Assembly (NCBI GenBank): GCA_900320245.1
Contig: ONRP01000001.1
Location: forward strand, 1-64,000
DNA: 64,000 nt
Source: an uncultured Prevotellaceae bacterium
GTDB taxonomy: Bacteria > Bacteroidota > Bacteroidia > Bacteroidales > Muribaculaceae
Reading direction: 5' to 3'
Positions 33,232 through 42,556 of this stretch are shown here, one piece after another (within the stretch, counting starts at the first letter, position 1; the number at the start of each line of letters is the position of its first letter). The notes under the pieces were generated by a model, which saw nothing but the letters and a program-made list of their open reading frames with translations, ran no database searches and was not told where the DNA came from. The translations under genes and the position numbers were made by a program.

Positions 33232-34884
33232 ATGAGAAGTGAACTAGTAGTTGACGTTACCCCCAAAGACATGACGACGGCATTGCTCGAAGACGGCCGC
33301 CTCGTGTCGCTGCAACGTGAGACGCGTGACGCCTCCTATGCCGTGGGTAACATCTACCTTGCCAAGGTGAAGAAGTTGATGCCGGGCCTGAACGCCGCGT
33401 TTGTCAACGTGGGTCACCCCAAGGACGCCTTCCTTCATTACCTTGATTTGGGTTCACAGTTCAACACTTTTTCTCAATACATCACATCGGTACGCACCAA
33501 TCCCAACAAACGTCCCACCAGCATCAGCAAGGTAAAGATCCTGCCCGAGACCAACAAACACGGCACTGTAACAGACGTGCTGACCCAGGGCCAGGAACTG
33601 CTTGTACAGATTGCCAAAGAACCCATATCCTCGAAGGGTCCCCGCTTGACCACCGAGATCACATTCACGGGACGTTTTCTGGTAGTCACCCCCTTTAACG
33701 ACCGCATCTCGGTTTCCCAGAAGATTAAGGACCACGGCGAGAAGACCCGTCTGCGCCGGCTCATCGAGAGCATGAAGCCCAAGAACTTCGGGGTCATCAT
33801 CCGCACGTCGGCCGAGAACAAGAAAGCCGCCGAACTGAACAATGAACTCAAGGCGCTGCTCAAAGCGTGGGATGACACCATTGCCAAGGTTCAACAGGCC
33901 ACCCCACCGTCCCTCGTGTATGAGGAAGAAAGCCGTGCCGTAGGCGAGATACGCGACATTTTCAACCCGGACTTTGAGAGTATCCAGGTGAACAATGCAG
34001 ATGTATTTGAGCAGATTCATGACTATGTGAACCAGATAGCCCCCGATCGCAGCGATATCGTGAAGTTGTACAGCGACGACATGCCCATCTTTGACAAGTT
34101 CGGCATCACCAAGCAGATCAAGTCGTCGTTCGGCAAGACGGTATCCTTCAAATCGGGCGCATACATAATCGTAGAAAGCACCGAAGCCCTTCACGTGATT
34201 GATGTGAACTCCGGCAACCGTTCGCGCACAAGCACCGACCAGGAGAGCAACGCGCTGAATGTGAACCTGCTGGCCGCCGACGAGATAGCCCGCCAACTGC
34301 GCCTGCGCGACATGGGCGGCATCATCGTGATTGACTTTATCGACATGGCCAAGTCGGAACACCGCACCGAGTTGTACAAGCACATGCGCGAGGTGATGCA
34401 AAAGGACCGTGCCCGGCACAACATCCTGCCACTGAGCAAATTCGGTCTGATGCAGATTACACGCCAGCGCGTGCGTCCGGCAATGGACATTGCCACCGAG
34501 GAGACGTGCCCGTCATGCGGCGGCACAGGCCAAGTGCAGCCTTCGCTGCTTTTTACCGACAAGTTGAAAGACAAAGTTGACTACCTTGTCAACACGTTGA
34601 AGATCAGCAACTTCATTATGTATGTCCATCCTTTCGTTGACGCCTATCTCAAGAAAGGGCTCATGAGCGACTACTGGAAATGGCGCAGGGAGTTTAAGCG
34701 CAAGTTCCGCATCCTGCCCGACCAATCGCTCAACTACCTCGAATACAAGGTCCTCGACAAAGATCGCAACGAGATTGACCTGAAAGAAGAAAAAGACACC
34801 AGCAGCAGTGAGACCACCAAGAAGGAGCGACGCTCCAAACACCGCGCCACTGCCGATGCTGATGACGACAAACACCAGTCCTGA
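33232..34884 (+). CDS. rng: Ribonuclease G/E
   Basis: A 550-residue endoribonuclease that matures rRNA and starts mRNA decay. The S1-like domain (YAVGNIYLAKVKKLMPGLNAAFVNVG, GQELLVQIAKEP, GPRLTTEITF), the 5'-sensor, the DNase I-like catalytic part with the metal aspartates (VIDVNSGNR, GGIIVIDFIDM) and the zinc-link CPSCGGTG are all present. The long C-terminal scaffold of RNase E is missing; a short charged tail remains. The ATG at 33232 fits the family N-terminus; the frame is open to 33007 but that part overlaps the leader hairpin. Confidence 0.95.
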   Translation: MRSELVVDVTPKDMTTALLEDGRLVSLQRETRDASYAVGNIYLAKVKKLMPGLNAAFVNVGHPKDAFLHYLDLGSQFNTFSQYITSVRTNPNKRPTSISKVKILPETNKHGTVTDVLTQGQELLVQIAKEPISSKGPRLTTEITFTGRFLVVTPFNDRISVSQKIKDHGEKTRLRRLIESMKPKNFGVIIRTSAENKKAAELNNELKALLKAWDDTIAKVQQATPPSLVYEEESRAVGEIRDIFNPDFESIQVNNADVFEQIHDYVNQIAPDRSDIVKLYSDDMPIFDKFGITKQIKSSFGKTVSFKSGAYIIVESTEALHVIDVNSGNRSRTSTDQESNALNVNLLAADEIARQLRLRDMGGIIVIDFIDMAKSEHRTELYKHMREVMQKDRARHNILPLSKFGLMQITRQRVRPAMDIATEETCPSCGGTGQVQPSLLFTDKLKDKVDYLVNTLKISNFIMYVHPFVDAYLKKGLMSDYWKWRREFKRKFRILPDQSLNYLEYKVLDKDRNEIDLKEEKDTSSSETTKKERRSKHRATADADDDKHQS

Positions 34885-34904
34885 GAGATGGGACAACAGA
34901 CATC

Positions 34905-34939
34905 AAGGCCGCCCAGGGTTTCTGCCCTGTGGCGGTCTT
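34905..34939 (+). terminator. Hairpin terminator after rng
   Basis: AAGGCCGCC at 34905-34913 pairs with GGCGGTCTT at 34931-34939 (one G-T), and CAGGG with CCCTG inside. T-rich only weakly downstream. Confidence 0.65.
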
Positions 34940-35066
34940 CTCGTTGGTGGGCCCGGCAGATGCTGGCCACAGCGCCCGTTGAGGGCTGTGATGCAGCCAC
35001 GAGGAGCGCCGAGAGCGCCTTTGCGTTAAATTATGTAAAACGGTGGTGGGGTTGGTCAAAATGGGT

Positions 35067-35074
35067 TATATTTG
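35067..35074 (+). promoter_or_regulatory. -7 promoter element of rocD
   Basis: TATATTTG, 56 bases before the ATG at 35131. Confidence 0.5.
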
Positions 35075-35130
35075 CGGTGTAATAAAGAAACAACTTCATT
35101 AATCCTTTAAACCAATAACATCAAGAAAAC

Positions 35131-36432
35131 ATGGCAACAAAGAAAACAAAACCTGCTGTGAAGAAAGAAACCAAGAGTAAGAAAACCAACTGCAAGCCCA
35201 ATCCGCTGGGCGCAAAGACCAAGAGTTACATTCAAATGGAAGAGCGCTACGGCGCCCACAACTACCATCCCCTGCCCGTCGTGCTGAAGAAGGGCAAGGG
35301 CATCTATGTGTGGGACGTAGAGGGCAAGAAGTACTTTGACTTCCTGTCGGCCTACTCTGCCGTGAACCAGGGTCACTGCCATCCCCGCATCGTCAAGGCT
35401 CTGAACGACCAGACCAAGTCGCTGTGCCTGACGTCACGCGCCTTCTACAACGAGGCCTTCTGCGAGTATGAGAAATTCATGCACTCCTACTTCGGCTACG
35501 ACAAGGTGCTGCCGATGAACACCGGTGCCGAGGGCGTCGAGACCGCCCTGAAACTGGCTCGCCGCTGGGGTGTCGCCAAGAAGGGTATCCCCAACGACAA
35601 GGTAAAGATCATCTGCTGCGAGGGCAACTTCCACGGCCGCACCGTGACGGTCATCACCATGAGCGACGACCCCAGCAGTTATGCCGACTACGGTCCCCTG
35701 ACCCCCGGCTTCATCCGCATCCCCTACAATGATCCCAAGGCGCTGGAGAAAGCGCTCGAGAAATACGGCAAGGAAGTGGCCGCCTTCATCGCCGAGCCCA
35801 TCCAGGGCGAGGCCGGTGTATTCGTTCCCGACGACGGCTACCTGAAGAAATGCTTCGACCTGTGCCACAAGCACAATGTGCTGTTTATCGCCGACGAGGT
35901 GCAGACCGGTATCGCCCGCACGGGTAAGATGCTGTGCAGCCAGCACGACGGCATCCGTCCCGACATCGTGATCCTGGGCAAGGCCCTGGGTGGTGGTGTG
36001 CTGCCCGTATCGGCATGTCTGGCCGACGACGACATCATGCTGAACGTGAAGCCCGGTGAGCACGGCTCAACCTTTGGCGGTTTCCCCCTGGCAGCGCGCG
36101 TTGCCGTTGAGGCATTGAAGGTGGTTAAGGACGAGAAACTCGTTCAGAATGCCGAGAAGATGGGTAAGATCTTCCGCAAGGAGATTGAGAAGATCAACTC
36201 GCCGTTTATCGTGCAGGTGCGCGGCCGCGGTCTGTTGAACGCCATCGTCACCAAGCCCGTCGAGGGCAAGACCGCTTGGGACATCTGCCTCAAGTTGCGT
36301 GACAACGGCCTGCTCGCCAAACCGACCCACGACCACATCATCCGCTTCGCTCCTCCCTTGTGCATCAACAAGGAGGAACTCATGGAGGCCATCGCCATCA
36401 TCAAGAAGACCTTTGAAGAGATGTTCGGATAA
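35131..36432 (+). CDS. rocD: Ornithine aminotransferase
   Basis: A 433-residue class III PLP aminotransferase moving the delta-amino group of ornithine to 2-oxoglutarate, giving glutamate semialdehyde. Landmarks are [55 protein letters not shown] and the PLP-lysine in ILGKALGGG. About 32 lysine-rich N-terminal residues ([19 protein letters not shown]) precede the normal family start and look disordered. The next gene is P5C dehydrogenase, which uses its product. Confidence 0.95.
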   Translation: MATKKTKPAVKKETKSKKTNCKPNPLGAKTKSYIQMEERYGAHNYHPLPVVLKKGKGIYVWDVEGKKYFDFLSAYSAVNQGHCHPRIVKALNDQTKSLCLTSRAFYNEAFCEYEKFMHSYFGYDKVLPMNTGAEGVETALKLARRWGVAKKGIPNDKVKIICCEGNFHGRTVTVITMSDDPSSYADYGPLTPGFIRIPYNDPKALEKALEKYGKEVAAFIAEPIQGEAGVFVPDDGYLKKCFDLCHKHNVLFIADEVQTGIARTGKMLCSQHDGIRPDIVILGKALGGGVLPVSACLADDDIMLNVKPGEHGSTFGGFPLAARVAVEALKVVKDEKLVQNAEKMGKIFRKEIEKINSPFIVQVRGRGLLNAIVTKPVEGKTAWDICLKLRDNGLLAKPTHDHIIRFAPPLCINKEELMEAIAIIKKTFEEMFG

Positions 36433-36440
36433 ATCCATAT

Positions 36441-36476
36441 TCAAGCATCGCGAGTGCCAGCACTCGCGATGCTTGA
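36441..36476. terminator. Perfect 17-bp hairpin between rocD and the P5C dehydrogenase gene
   Basis: Arms 36441-36457 and 36460-36476 are exact reverse complements with a two-base centre. No T-run; heptad units begin at the next base. Confidence 0.7.
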
Positions 36477-36504
36477 AGTTTAGAGGTTAGGGCTTAGAGA
36501 GCCT
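36477..36504 (+). repeat. Short heptad tract after the rocD hairpin
   Basis: Units AGTTTAG, AGGTTAG, GGCTTAG, AGAGCCT; degenerate but in seven-base phase. Confidence 0.6.
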
Positions 36505-36543
36505 GCCCCTTCTTATAAACCATCAATTTTCAACCAAAAACAA

Positions 36544-36580
36544 AACTAAACTAGGAACTAGAAAACTAGGGACTAGAAAC
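36544..36580 (-). repeat. Heptad tract before the P5C dehydrogenase gene
   Basis: On the minus strand AGTTTCT, AGTCCCT, AGTTTTCT, AGTTCCT, AGTTTAGT, mostly in seven-base phase; opposite in orientation to the tract at 36477. Confidence 0.65.
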
Positions 36581-36596
36581 AAACAACTAAAATAAA

Positions 36597-38222
36597 ATGA
36601 ATAACGCTGTTATCAATTTTCCCCTTCCCGCCAATGAGCCGGTGAAGGCCTACATGCCCGGTTCTCCCGAGCGCGTTGCTCTCGAGGCTGAACTCGAGCG
36701 CCAGAGCAAAATCGTGGTTGATATCCCCATCATCATCGGCGGCAAGGAAATCCGCACCGGTGACACGGGCCAGGTGACCTGCCCCCACGACCACAAGCAC
36801 GTGCTGGCTACCTATCACAAGGTGACCAAGAAAGAAATCAAGATGGCCATCGATGCCGCTATGAAGGCATGGAAAGAGTGGAGCCGCACCCCCTGGACCA
36901 CCCGCGCCGCCATCGTGATGAAGATGGCCGAACTGCTCGCCACCAAGTATCGTCCCATCATGAATGCTGCCACGATGCTGGGCCAGAGCAAGAACTTCTA
37001 CCAGGCTGAGATTGACTCGGCTTGCGAGACCATCGACTTCTTCCGCTACAACGTGCACTATGCCAGCAAGATCTACGGCATGCAGCCCAAGGACGGCATC
37101 GGCCAGTTGAACCACACGGAGTATCGTCCCCTCGAGGGCTTTATCCTGGCTGTTACCCCGTTCAACTTCACCTCGATTGCCAGCAACCTGTGCATGACTC
37201 CCGTGCTGATGGGTAACGTGGCCCTGTGGAAGCCCTCCACCACCGCCCTGCTGAGCAACTACTACCTGATGCAACTCTACAAGGAGGCCGGTCTGCCCGA
37301 CGGCGTGATCAACTTCCTGCCCGGTAGCGGCGCCCTCATCGGCGAGGTTGCTACCCAGAGCAAATACTTCAGCGGCATCCACTTCACCGGCAGCACCGCT
37401 ACCTTCAAGTCGTTGTGGAAACAGGCCAGCCTGAACGTGGACAAGTATATCTCCTACCCCCGCCTCGTGGGCGAGACCGGCGGCAAGGACTTCATCTTTG
37501 TTCATCCCAGTGCCGACAAGAAGGCCGTGGCTACGGCAGCCTTCTGCGGTGCGTTTGAGTTCCAGGGCCAGAAGTGCTCGGCTGCTTCGCGCATGTACAT
37601 CCCCAAGAGCCTGTGGCCCGACGTGCTGAAGGACATCAAGGCCATGTGCAAGGAGGTGAAGATGGGCGACGTCAAGGATCCCATGAACTTCATCAACGCC
37701 GTGATCGACGAGGCTTCGTTCGACAAGTGCAAATCCTATATCGACTTCGCCAAGAATGCCGACGACGCCAAGATTGTCATCGGTGGCAAGTGCGACAAGA
37801 AGAAAGGTTGGTTCGTTGAGCCTACCGTTATCGAGACCACCAATCCCCGCTTCAAGTCGATGGAAGAGGAAATCTTCGGCCCCGTGCTGACGGTTTACCC
37901 CTACGACGACGACAAGGTGAACGAGACTGCACGCCTGTGTGACGAGACCTCGCCTTACGGTCTGACCGGTGCCGTTTGGGGCCGCGACCGCCTCGAGGTC
38001 GAGAAGTTGACCGACAAACTGTGCTACGCAGCCGGTAACTTCTACATCAACGACAAGCCGACCGGTGCTGTTGTAGGTATGCAGCCCTTCGGCGGTGCAC
38101 GTGCCAGCGGTACCAACGACAAGGCCGGCGGTGAGTTCAACCTCATCCGCTGGATCATCCCGCGCGTCATCAAGGAGACCCTCGTGCCCCCCACCGACTA
38201 CCGCTACACCTATATGAAGTAG
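36597..38222 (+). CDS. pruA: 1-pyrroline-5-carboxylate dehydrogenase (L-glutamate gamma-semialdehyde dehydrogenase)
   Basis: A 541-residue NAD-dependent aldehyde dehydrogenase converting glutamate semialdehyde to glutamate. The N-terminal IIIGGKEIRTGDTGQVTCPHDH and AVTPFNFTSIASNL, the glutamate in GETGGKDFIFVH and the nucleophile in FQGQKCSAASRMYIP are typical of the P5CDH subfamily. It directly follows rocD, so ornithine (and arginine) can be turned into glutamate. The stop codon TAG overlaps the first unit of a heptad tract. Confidence 0.96.
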   Translation: MNNAVINFPLPANEPVKAYMPGSPERVALEAELERQSKIVVDIPIIIGGKEIRTGDTGQVTCPHDHKHVLATYHKVTKKEIKMAIDAAMKAWKEWSRTPWTTRAAIVMKMAELLATKYRPIMNAATMLGQSKNFYQAEIDSACETIDFFRYNVHYASKIYGMQPKDGIGQLNHTEYRPLEGFILAVTPFNFTSIASNLCMTPVLMGNVALWKPSTTALLSNYYLMQLYKEAGLPDGVINFLPGSGALIGEVATQSKYFSGIHFTGSTATFKSLWKQASLNVDKYISYPRLVGETGGKDFIFVHPSADKKAVATAAFCGAFEFQGQKCSAASRMYIPKSLWPDVLKDIKAMCKEVKMGDVKDPMNFINAVIDEASFDKCKSYIDFAKNADDAKIVIGGKCDKKKGWFVEPTVIETTNPRFKSMEEEIFGPVLTVYPYDDDKVNETARLCDETSPYGLTGAVWGRDRLEVEKLTDKLCYAAGNFYINDKPTGAVVGMQPFGGARASGTNDKAGGEFNLIRWIIPRVIKETLVPPTDYRYTYMK

Positions 38223-38297
38223 TTGACAGTTGACAGTTAACAGTTAATAGTTAAGAGTTAAGAGTTAATAGTTAAGAGTTAACAGTTGACAGTTAAA
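38221..38297 (+). repeat. Eleven seven-base repeats overlapping the stop codon of the P5C dehydrogenase gene
   Basis: Units AGTTGAC twice, AGTTAAC, AGTTAAT, AGTTAAG twice, AGTTAAT, AGTTAAG, AGTTAAC, AGTTGAC, AGTTAAA, all with AGTT fixed. The first AG is part of the TAG stop. A terminator follows. Confidence 0.95.
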
Positions 38298-38306
38298 CAT
38301 ATCAAT

Positions 38307-38345
38307 AACGAGGGTGCGTCAAGAGATTTGGCTCACCCTCGTTTA
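38307..38345 (+). terminator. Terminator after the heptad tract
   Basis: AACGAGGGTG at 38307-38316 pairs with CACCCTCGTT at 38334-38343. Confidence 0.65.
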
Positions 38346-38381
38346 GAATACAGGCAATGATATAGCAGTTGACCCTTTATT

Positions 38382-38400
38382 TAATGCGAATTTCGCATTA
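38382..38400. promoter_or_regulatory. Perfect palindrome upstream of the esterase gene (operator candidate)
   Basis: TAATGCGAA-T-TTCGCATTA, 19 bases, about 48 bases before the esterase ATG. A dimeric regulator could bind here; the AraC-type regulator at 39.4 kb is one neighbour to consider. Confidence 0.35.
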
Positions 38401-38447
38401 GTCCCGCGGGGTCAGGGCTAACAGTAAATAAACCCGACACTTCAAGC

Positions 38448-39272
38448 ATGATGAATTCAATAACCAAAATTTCGGTATCACTTATCCTCGCTTTTCTGTG
38501 CATCACCGTGAATGCGCAAGGTTACCGGCAGGTCAATGACATCCCCTACACAGGCAAGACAGACGTCTACTCGCTGGAGCGGCTGAAACTCGATGTGTAC
38601 CACCCCGAGGGCGTCACCGATTGCCCCGTCATCGTCTGGTTCCATGGCGGAGGCCTGGAAGGCGGCAACAAAGAGATTCCGGCTCAACTCAAGGAAAAGG
38701 ACATGGTGGTTGTCGGGGTCAACTACAGGCTCTTGCCACGGGTGACCGTCAAGGAAACCCTTGATGATGCCGCCGAGGCTGTGGCCTGGGTATTCAATCA
38801 CATCGCCGAATATGGCGGCGACCCGCGCAAGATTGTCGTGACCGGCCACTCGGCAGGCGGCTACATCTCGATGATGCTGTGCCTCGACAAAAAGTGGCTG
38901 GCGGCCTATCACATCGATGCCGACAACGTGATGATGTATGTCCCCTTCAGCGGCCAAGCCATCACCCACTACAACGTGCGCAAGATGCAGGGCATACCGC
39001 CCCTGCAACCCACCATCGACGAGTATGCTCCACTCTACTGGGTGCGCGGCGACTGCCCGCCGTTGGTGCTGATCTGCGGTGACCGGGAACTGGAACTCTT
39101 CGGCCGCTACGACGAGAACCAGTACCTCGCCCGCATGATGAAACTTGCCGGCCACCAACAGACCTACCTCTACGAACTGGACGGCCACGGCCATGGCGGT
39201 ATGGTCGCCCCCGGTTTCCACATCCTCGAGACCCATCTGCGCCAGATGCTGGGCCAACCTGTCGACCCCTAA
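38448..39272 (+). CDS. Secreted alpha/beta-hydrolase (esterase/lipase family)
   Basis: A 274-residue exported serine hydrolase. Signal MMNSITKISVSLILAFLCITVNAQ, then the oxyanion-hole WFHGGGLEGG, nucleophile elbow TGHSAGGYIS and the late histidine in DGHGHGGM. The HGGG motif places it in the BD-FAE/acetyl-esterase group that often deacylates plant polysaccharides. A palindromic operator candidate lies upstream, and a membrane-bound regulator converges on it from downstream, which may reflect carbohydrate sensing. Confidence 0.88.
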   Translation: MMNSITKISVSLILAFLCITVNAQGYRQVNDIPYTGKTDVYSLERLKLDVYHPEGVTDCPVIVWFHGGGLEGGNKEIPAQLKEKDMVVVGVNYRLLPRVTVKETLDDAAEAVAWVFNHIAEYGGDPRKIVVTGHSAGGYISMMLCLDKKWLAAYHIDADNVMMYVPFSGQAITHYNVRKMQGIPPLQPTIDEYAPLYWVRGDCPPLVLICGDRELELFGRYDENQYLARMMKLAGHQQTYLYELDGHGHGGMVAPGFHILETHLRQMLGQPVDP

Positions 39273-39319
39273 TCAATAGGACCCCGCTTGAAATAATCAT
39301 CGTGCTTGCACGAGAAAAA

Positions 39320-39356
39320 CAAAATGCCGAATCGCCAACAGGCGGCTCGGCATTCT
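39320..39356. terminator. Bidirectional terminator between esterase and regulator genes
   Basis: AATGCCGA at 39323-39330 pairs with TCGGCATT at 39347-39354, with inner CGCC/GGCG. Confidence 0.7.
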
Positions 39357-39390
39357 GCAATCAGTTGAGTCATTGATGATTACTCGTCAT

Positions 39391-41136
39391 TTATGCATTG
39401 CTACTTCTTTTCCACTCGTTGGGAGTTACGCCGGTGATGGACTTGAAGATGCGGTAGAACGAGGATTCGCTGGCAAAACCGGTGGCTGTCCACACTTCGG
39501 TCAACTTGATATCGGGGTGCTCGCTGAGCAGTTGTTGCGCGAGTGCCACACGATAGGTGTTCACGAACTGTGGGAAGGTGCAGCCCTGCTGCGACTTGAT
39601 ACAATTAGAAAGGACGATGCGTGTCGTGCCCAGGGCTGAGGCGATATCATTCACCTTCAGATCAGGGTTCATATATACCCGTTGCTCCTCCATCATCTGG
39701 CACAGGCGGCGCATAAGTTCGGCACAATCCTCACCATCGTCAGTTGCTTCTGGATTCTCAGTGAGGGGGGAAGTGAGCGTTTCAGCATCGGGCAATGGGG
39801 AGAGCGGCATATCATCTGCTTGCTCCTTTTTCCTTCGCCTGAACAGCAAGACCAGCAGAGCGGCCACGGCCATGGAAATCAGAACCAAAAGAGCCTTTTT
39901 CCATAGCGGCCAAACTGCCCGCGCAGCCTGGCTGCATGGGCTGATGTGAATCAGCCATGTGGCAGCGGTGGGTTTGAAGAATGAGGACTTAGGCGCGCCA
40001 CCTATCAGCATCAAGTCACCGTCGGCGTTCAGAAGTGGAAACGTGATATCCACATCGGTCAACACATCGGTATAAAAAAATGTCAGACGAGCCGGTGTGT
40101 GGGTATAGTCGATAGCGACGACATACACATGTGTTGAGTCACATGGCGATACGAAACCGGAATCACAACCGATAAAATATGCCCGCTGCCGCTGACGGTC
40201 AACAAGGAAACTGATAATATAGCAAATTTTACCCCATTGACACGACTCGGGGATGGGCACATCGGTGGCCAGCAACGAGAATTCTCCATTAGTGACGCGG
40301 GCAATGGCGTGCTGTCCCTCATCATTGCTGACCGGTAACAGGTAGGAATAGTCCCCCTTGGACTTATCGCCAATAAAAGCAGTGGATGACGGCCAGAGCA
40401 TGAATCCCGGGCGGATGCTCCACTGCTCGAGCAATGGCACATGGCATGGTTCACCCTGCAGACGGTCGGCCACAGGCATTGTGATCTGACGGCCTAAAGT
40501 GTCCCGGCCACCGATGATTATGGCATCATCTTTAGCCGTTTGCAAAATGTACGGCGTGCATCGACCGACACTCACCCCTTTTACATGCAAGAAACCAGTC
40601 TTGCCGTCATAGATTTCGATGGCATCATCATGGTGCCAGTTGCCGGCAATGACGACACGGCCATCGTCCAACGCCAGCGCCGAAGCCAACGCTCGCTTGG
40701 TGTCGAGACTGGCGAAGCCCTCGGAAGTGCGCGTTGACGGGTCATAGAGTTCGGCCTCAAAACTTTGCCCGACGCCCAGATTCCCGCTGTGTCCACCAGC
40801 GATGAGCACTTTACCCGTCGCAAGTTCAATGGCAAAGCCGTCATCGTGGCTGAATGCGGTCGGCATCAGATGCCACTTGCCGTCCTTGTAGTATTCGAGG
40901 GTAGGCGTCGGCACGAAGTTGGTGGTGTGCCCGCCAATTGCCGTCGGCTCTCCGTTCAACAGTAGCACTGAGTGTGCACATCGGGGCACATTAAGGTCGG
41001 CCAGCCGCTCAGCCCCGACCTTCACGACAGGGCATTGCATTCCACCGCTACTCTGCTGAGCAGCAAGTGGCAGTATCAACATTAGGCTATATAGCAGGAT
41101 TATGTATCTCACCGGATGGGCGGGTTTAGAGTGCAA
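39391..41136 (-). CDS. Membrane-anchored AraC-family regulator with extracytoplasmic kelch-like sensor
   Basis: A 581-residue protein. A signal-like N-terminus (YIILLYSLMLILPLAAQ) is followed by about 370 residues with repeated kelch-like strands (HSVLLLNGEPTAIGGHTT, KVLIAGGHSGNLG, RVVIAGNWHHDDAIEIYDG, DAIIIGGRDTLG, LMLIGGAPKSSF). A single membrane helix at about residues 412-432 (ALLVLISMAVAALLVLLF) and a basic stop lead to an acidic linker and a C-terminal AraC DNA-binding domain (VNDIASALGTTRIVLSNCIK, FASESSFYRIFKSITGVTP). This gives a one-protein route from periplasm to DNA without a histidine kinase. Ligand unknown. Confidence 0.87.
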   Translation of the reverse strand: MHSKPAHPVRYIILLYSLMLILPLAAQQSSGGMQCPVVKVGAERLADLNVPRCAHSVLLLNGEPTAIGGHTTNFVPTPTLEYYKDGKWHLMPTAFSHDDGFAIELATGKVLIAGGHSGNLGVGQSFEAELYDPSTRTSEGFASLDTKRALASALALDDGRVVIAGNWHHDDAIEIYDGKTGFLHVKGVSVGRCTPYILQTAKDDAIIIGGRDTLGRQITMPVADRLQGEPCHVPLLEQWSIRPGFMLWPSSTAFIGDKSKGDYSYLLPVSNDEGQHAIARVTNGEFSLLATDVPIPESCQWGKICYIISFLVDRQRQRAYFIGCDSGFVSPCDSTHVYVVAIDYTHTPARLTFFYTDVLTDVDITFPLLNADGDLMLIGGAPKSSFFKPTAATWLIHISPCSQAARAVWPLWKKALLVLISMAVAALLVLLFRRRKKEQADDMPLSPLPDAETLTSPLTENPEATDDGEDCAELMRRLCQMMEEQRVYMNPDLKVNDIASALGTTRIVLSNCIKSQQGCTFPQFVNTYRVALAQQLLSEHPDIKLTEVWTATGFASESSFYRIFKSITGVTPNEWKRSSNA

Positions 41137-41301
41137 ATATCGTCATAATCCCCGAGCCGTGCAAGCACACTCCCAAAATACTACCATTCTCAGTCAACCA
41201 CATCGCGATAGACCGTTGTTGCATGAGCACAAGCAAGGCGGCATGAGAATATCCTGCCTCAAGAAAAAACCGAAGAATAAAAAGGCCGATGAAAAATAAA
41301 A

Positions 41302-41330
41302 CTGAGGACTAGGAACTAGAAACTAGAAAC
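41302..41330 (-). repeat. Heptad tract in the rlmN promoter region
   Basis: Minus-strand units AGTTTCT, AGTTCCT, AGTCCTC after a GTTTCT part-unit. It occupies the place where a -33 element would lie for the promoter at 41338. Confidence 0.75.
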
Positions 41331-41337
41331 TTATTAC

Positions 41338-41345
41338 TAACTTTG
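41338..41345 (+). promoter_or_regulatory. -7 promoter element of rlmN
   Basis: TAACTTTG, 30 bases before the ATG at 41376; it rules out an in-frame start at 41343. Confidence 0.6.
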
Positions 41346-41375
41346 CAGATTGAACAGCATTTAAACCATACTATC

Positions 41376-42524
41376 ATGAGCAACGACAAGACTTTGCAGC
41401 CGCTGGCCGGCATGACACTCGAGGAGATGCAGGATGCGGTCACCGCATTGGGTATGCCACGCTTTGTGGCTAAACAGTTGGCGCAGTGGATTTACCAGAA
41501 GCGCGTGAACGACTTTGAACAGATGCAGAACATCTCCAAGGCCAACCGCGAACTGCTGGCAAGCCGCTACTGCGTGGGCCTGTATCCTCCCAGCCAGGCT
41601 GCCGCCAGCGAGGACGGCACCGTTAAGTACCTGTTCGATGTGGGCGGCAAGCAGGCCGTCGAGGCCGTCTATATTCCCGAGGACGACCGCGCCACACTGT
41701 GCATCTCGTCCCAGAAAGGTTGCAGGATGAACTGCTACTTCTGCATGACCGGCAAGCAGGGCTTCCACGGCAACCTGACGTCCAACCAGATTATCAACCA
41801 GGTGCTGAGCGTCCCCGACAGCGACAAGTTGACCAATGTCGTGTTCATGGGTATGGGCGAGCCCCTCGACAACCTCGACGAGGTGATGCGTGTCATCTCA
41901 ATCCTCACCGAGCCGTGGGGCCTGGCATGGAGTCCCAAACGCGTCACTGTCTCGACCGTGGGCAAACGGCCCGAATTGAAAATCCTGTGCGAGCAGACGA
42001 GCGTGCACATCGCCGTGAGCGTGCACAATGCCGTCCAGGAAGAGCGCTCATCGATGATGCCTATCGAACGCCTCTACCCCATCGACACCGTGATGGAACT
42101 GCTGGGCAACTACGATTTTGCCCACCAACGCCGCCTGTCGGTGGAATACATCTGCTGGCAGTGGTTCAACGACGACATCCAGCATGCCGAGAAACTGCGT
42201 GAACTGTTGCCCAACGAGCACGTGCGTGTGAACCTGATCCGTTTCCACCCGATTCCCGGCATCGAGAAGTTGCGCACCAGCAGCGACGAACGCATGACCT
42301 ACTTCCGCGACTACCTGAACAGCAAGGGCGTGACGTGCACCATCCGCCGCAGCCGCGGCGAGGACATCGCTGCCGCCTGTGGCCAACTTGCAGGCCAGGT
42401 ACGCAAGCAGGAGGGCAAAGACGCCAAAGCCGCCAAAGCACCTAAAGAGGCCAAGGGTGCCAAAGACACCAAGGCCACTAAACCCGCCCCCAAACAGGGC
42501 CGCGGTACCCGAAGCAAGAAATAA
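41376..42524 (+). CDS. rlmN: 23S rRNA/tRNA (adenine-C2)-methyltransferase RlmN
   Basis: A 382-residue radical-SAM enzyme methylating A2503 of 23S rRNA and A37 of some tRNAs. The 4Fe-4S motif is CRMNCYFC near residue 115; MGMGEPLDN, VTVSTVGKRPELK and SVEYICWQWFND follow, and the C-terminal methyl-carrying cysteine is in VTCTIRRSRGEDIAAACGQL. After the enzyme proper come about 40 Lys/Ala-rich residues (KAAKAPKEAKGAKDTKAT) that are not part of the usual enzyme and may bind RNA non-specifically. Confidence 0.95.
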   Translation: MSNDKTLQPLAGMTLEEMQDAVTALGMPRFVAKQLAQWIYQKRVNDFEQMQNISKANRELLASRYCVGLYPPSQAAASEDGTVKYLFDVGGKQAVEAVYIPEDDRATLCISSQKGCRMNCYFCMTGKQGFHGNLTSNQIINQVLSVPDSDKLTNVVFMGMGEPLDNLDEVMRVISILTEPWGLAWSPKRVTVSTVGKRPELKILCEQTSVHIAVSVHNAVQEERSSMMPIERLYPIDTVMELLGNYDFAHQRRLSVEYICWQWFNDDIQHAEKLRELLPNEHVRVNLIRFHPIPGIEKLRTSSDERMTYFRDYLNSKGVTCTIRRSRGEDIAAACGQLAGQVRKQEGKDAKAAKAPKEAKGAKDTKATKPAPKQGRGTRSKK

Positions 42525-42556
42525 CCTGCCATACACAACCAACACACCTTGTTACT

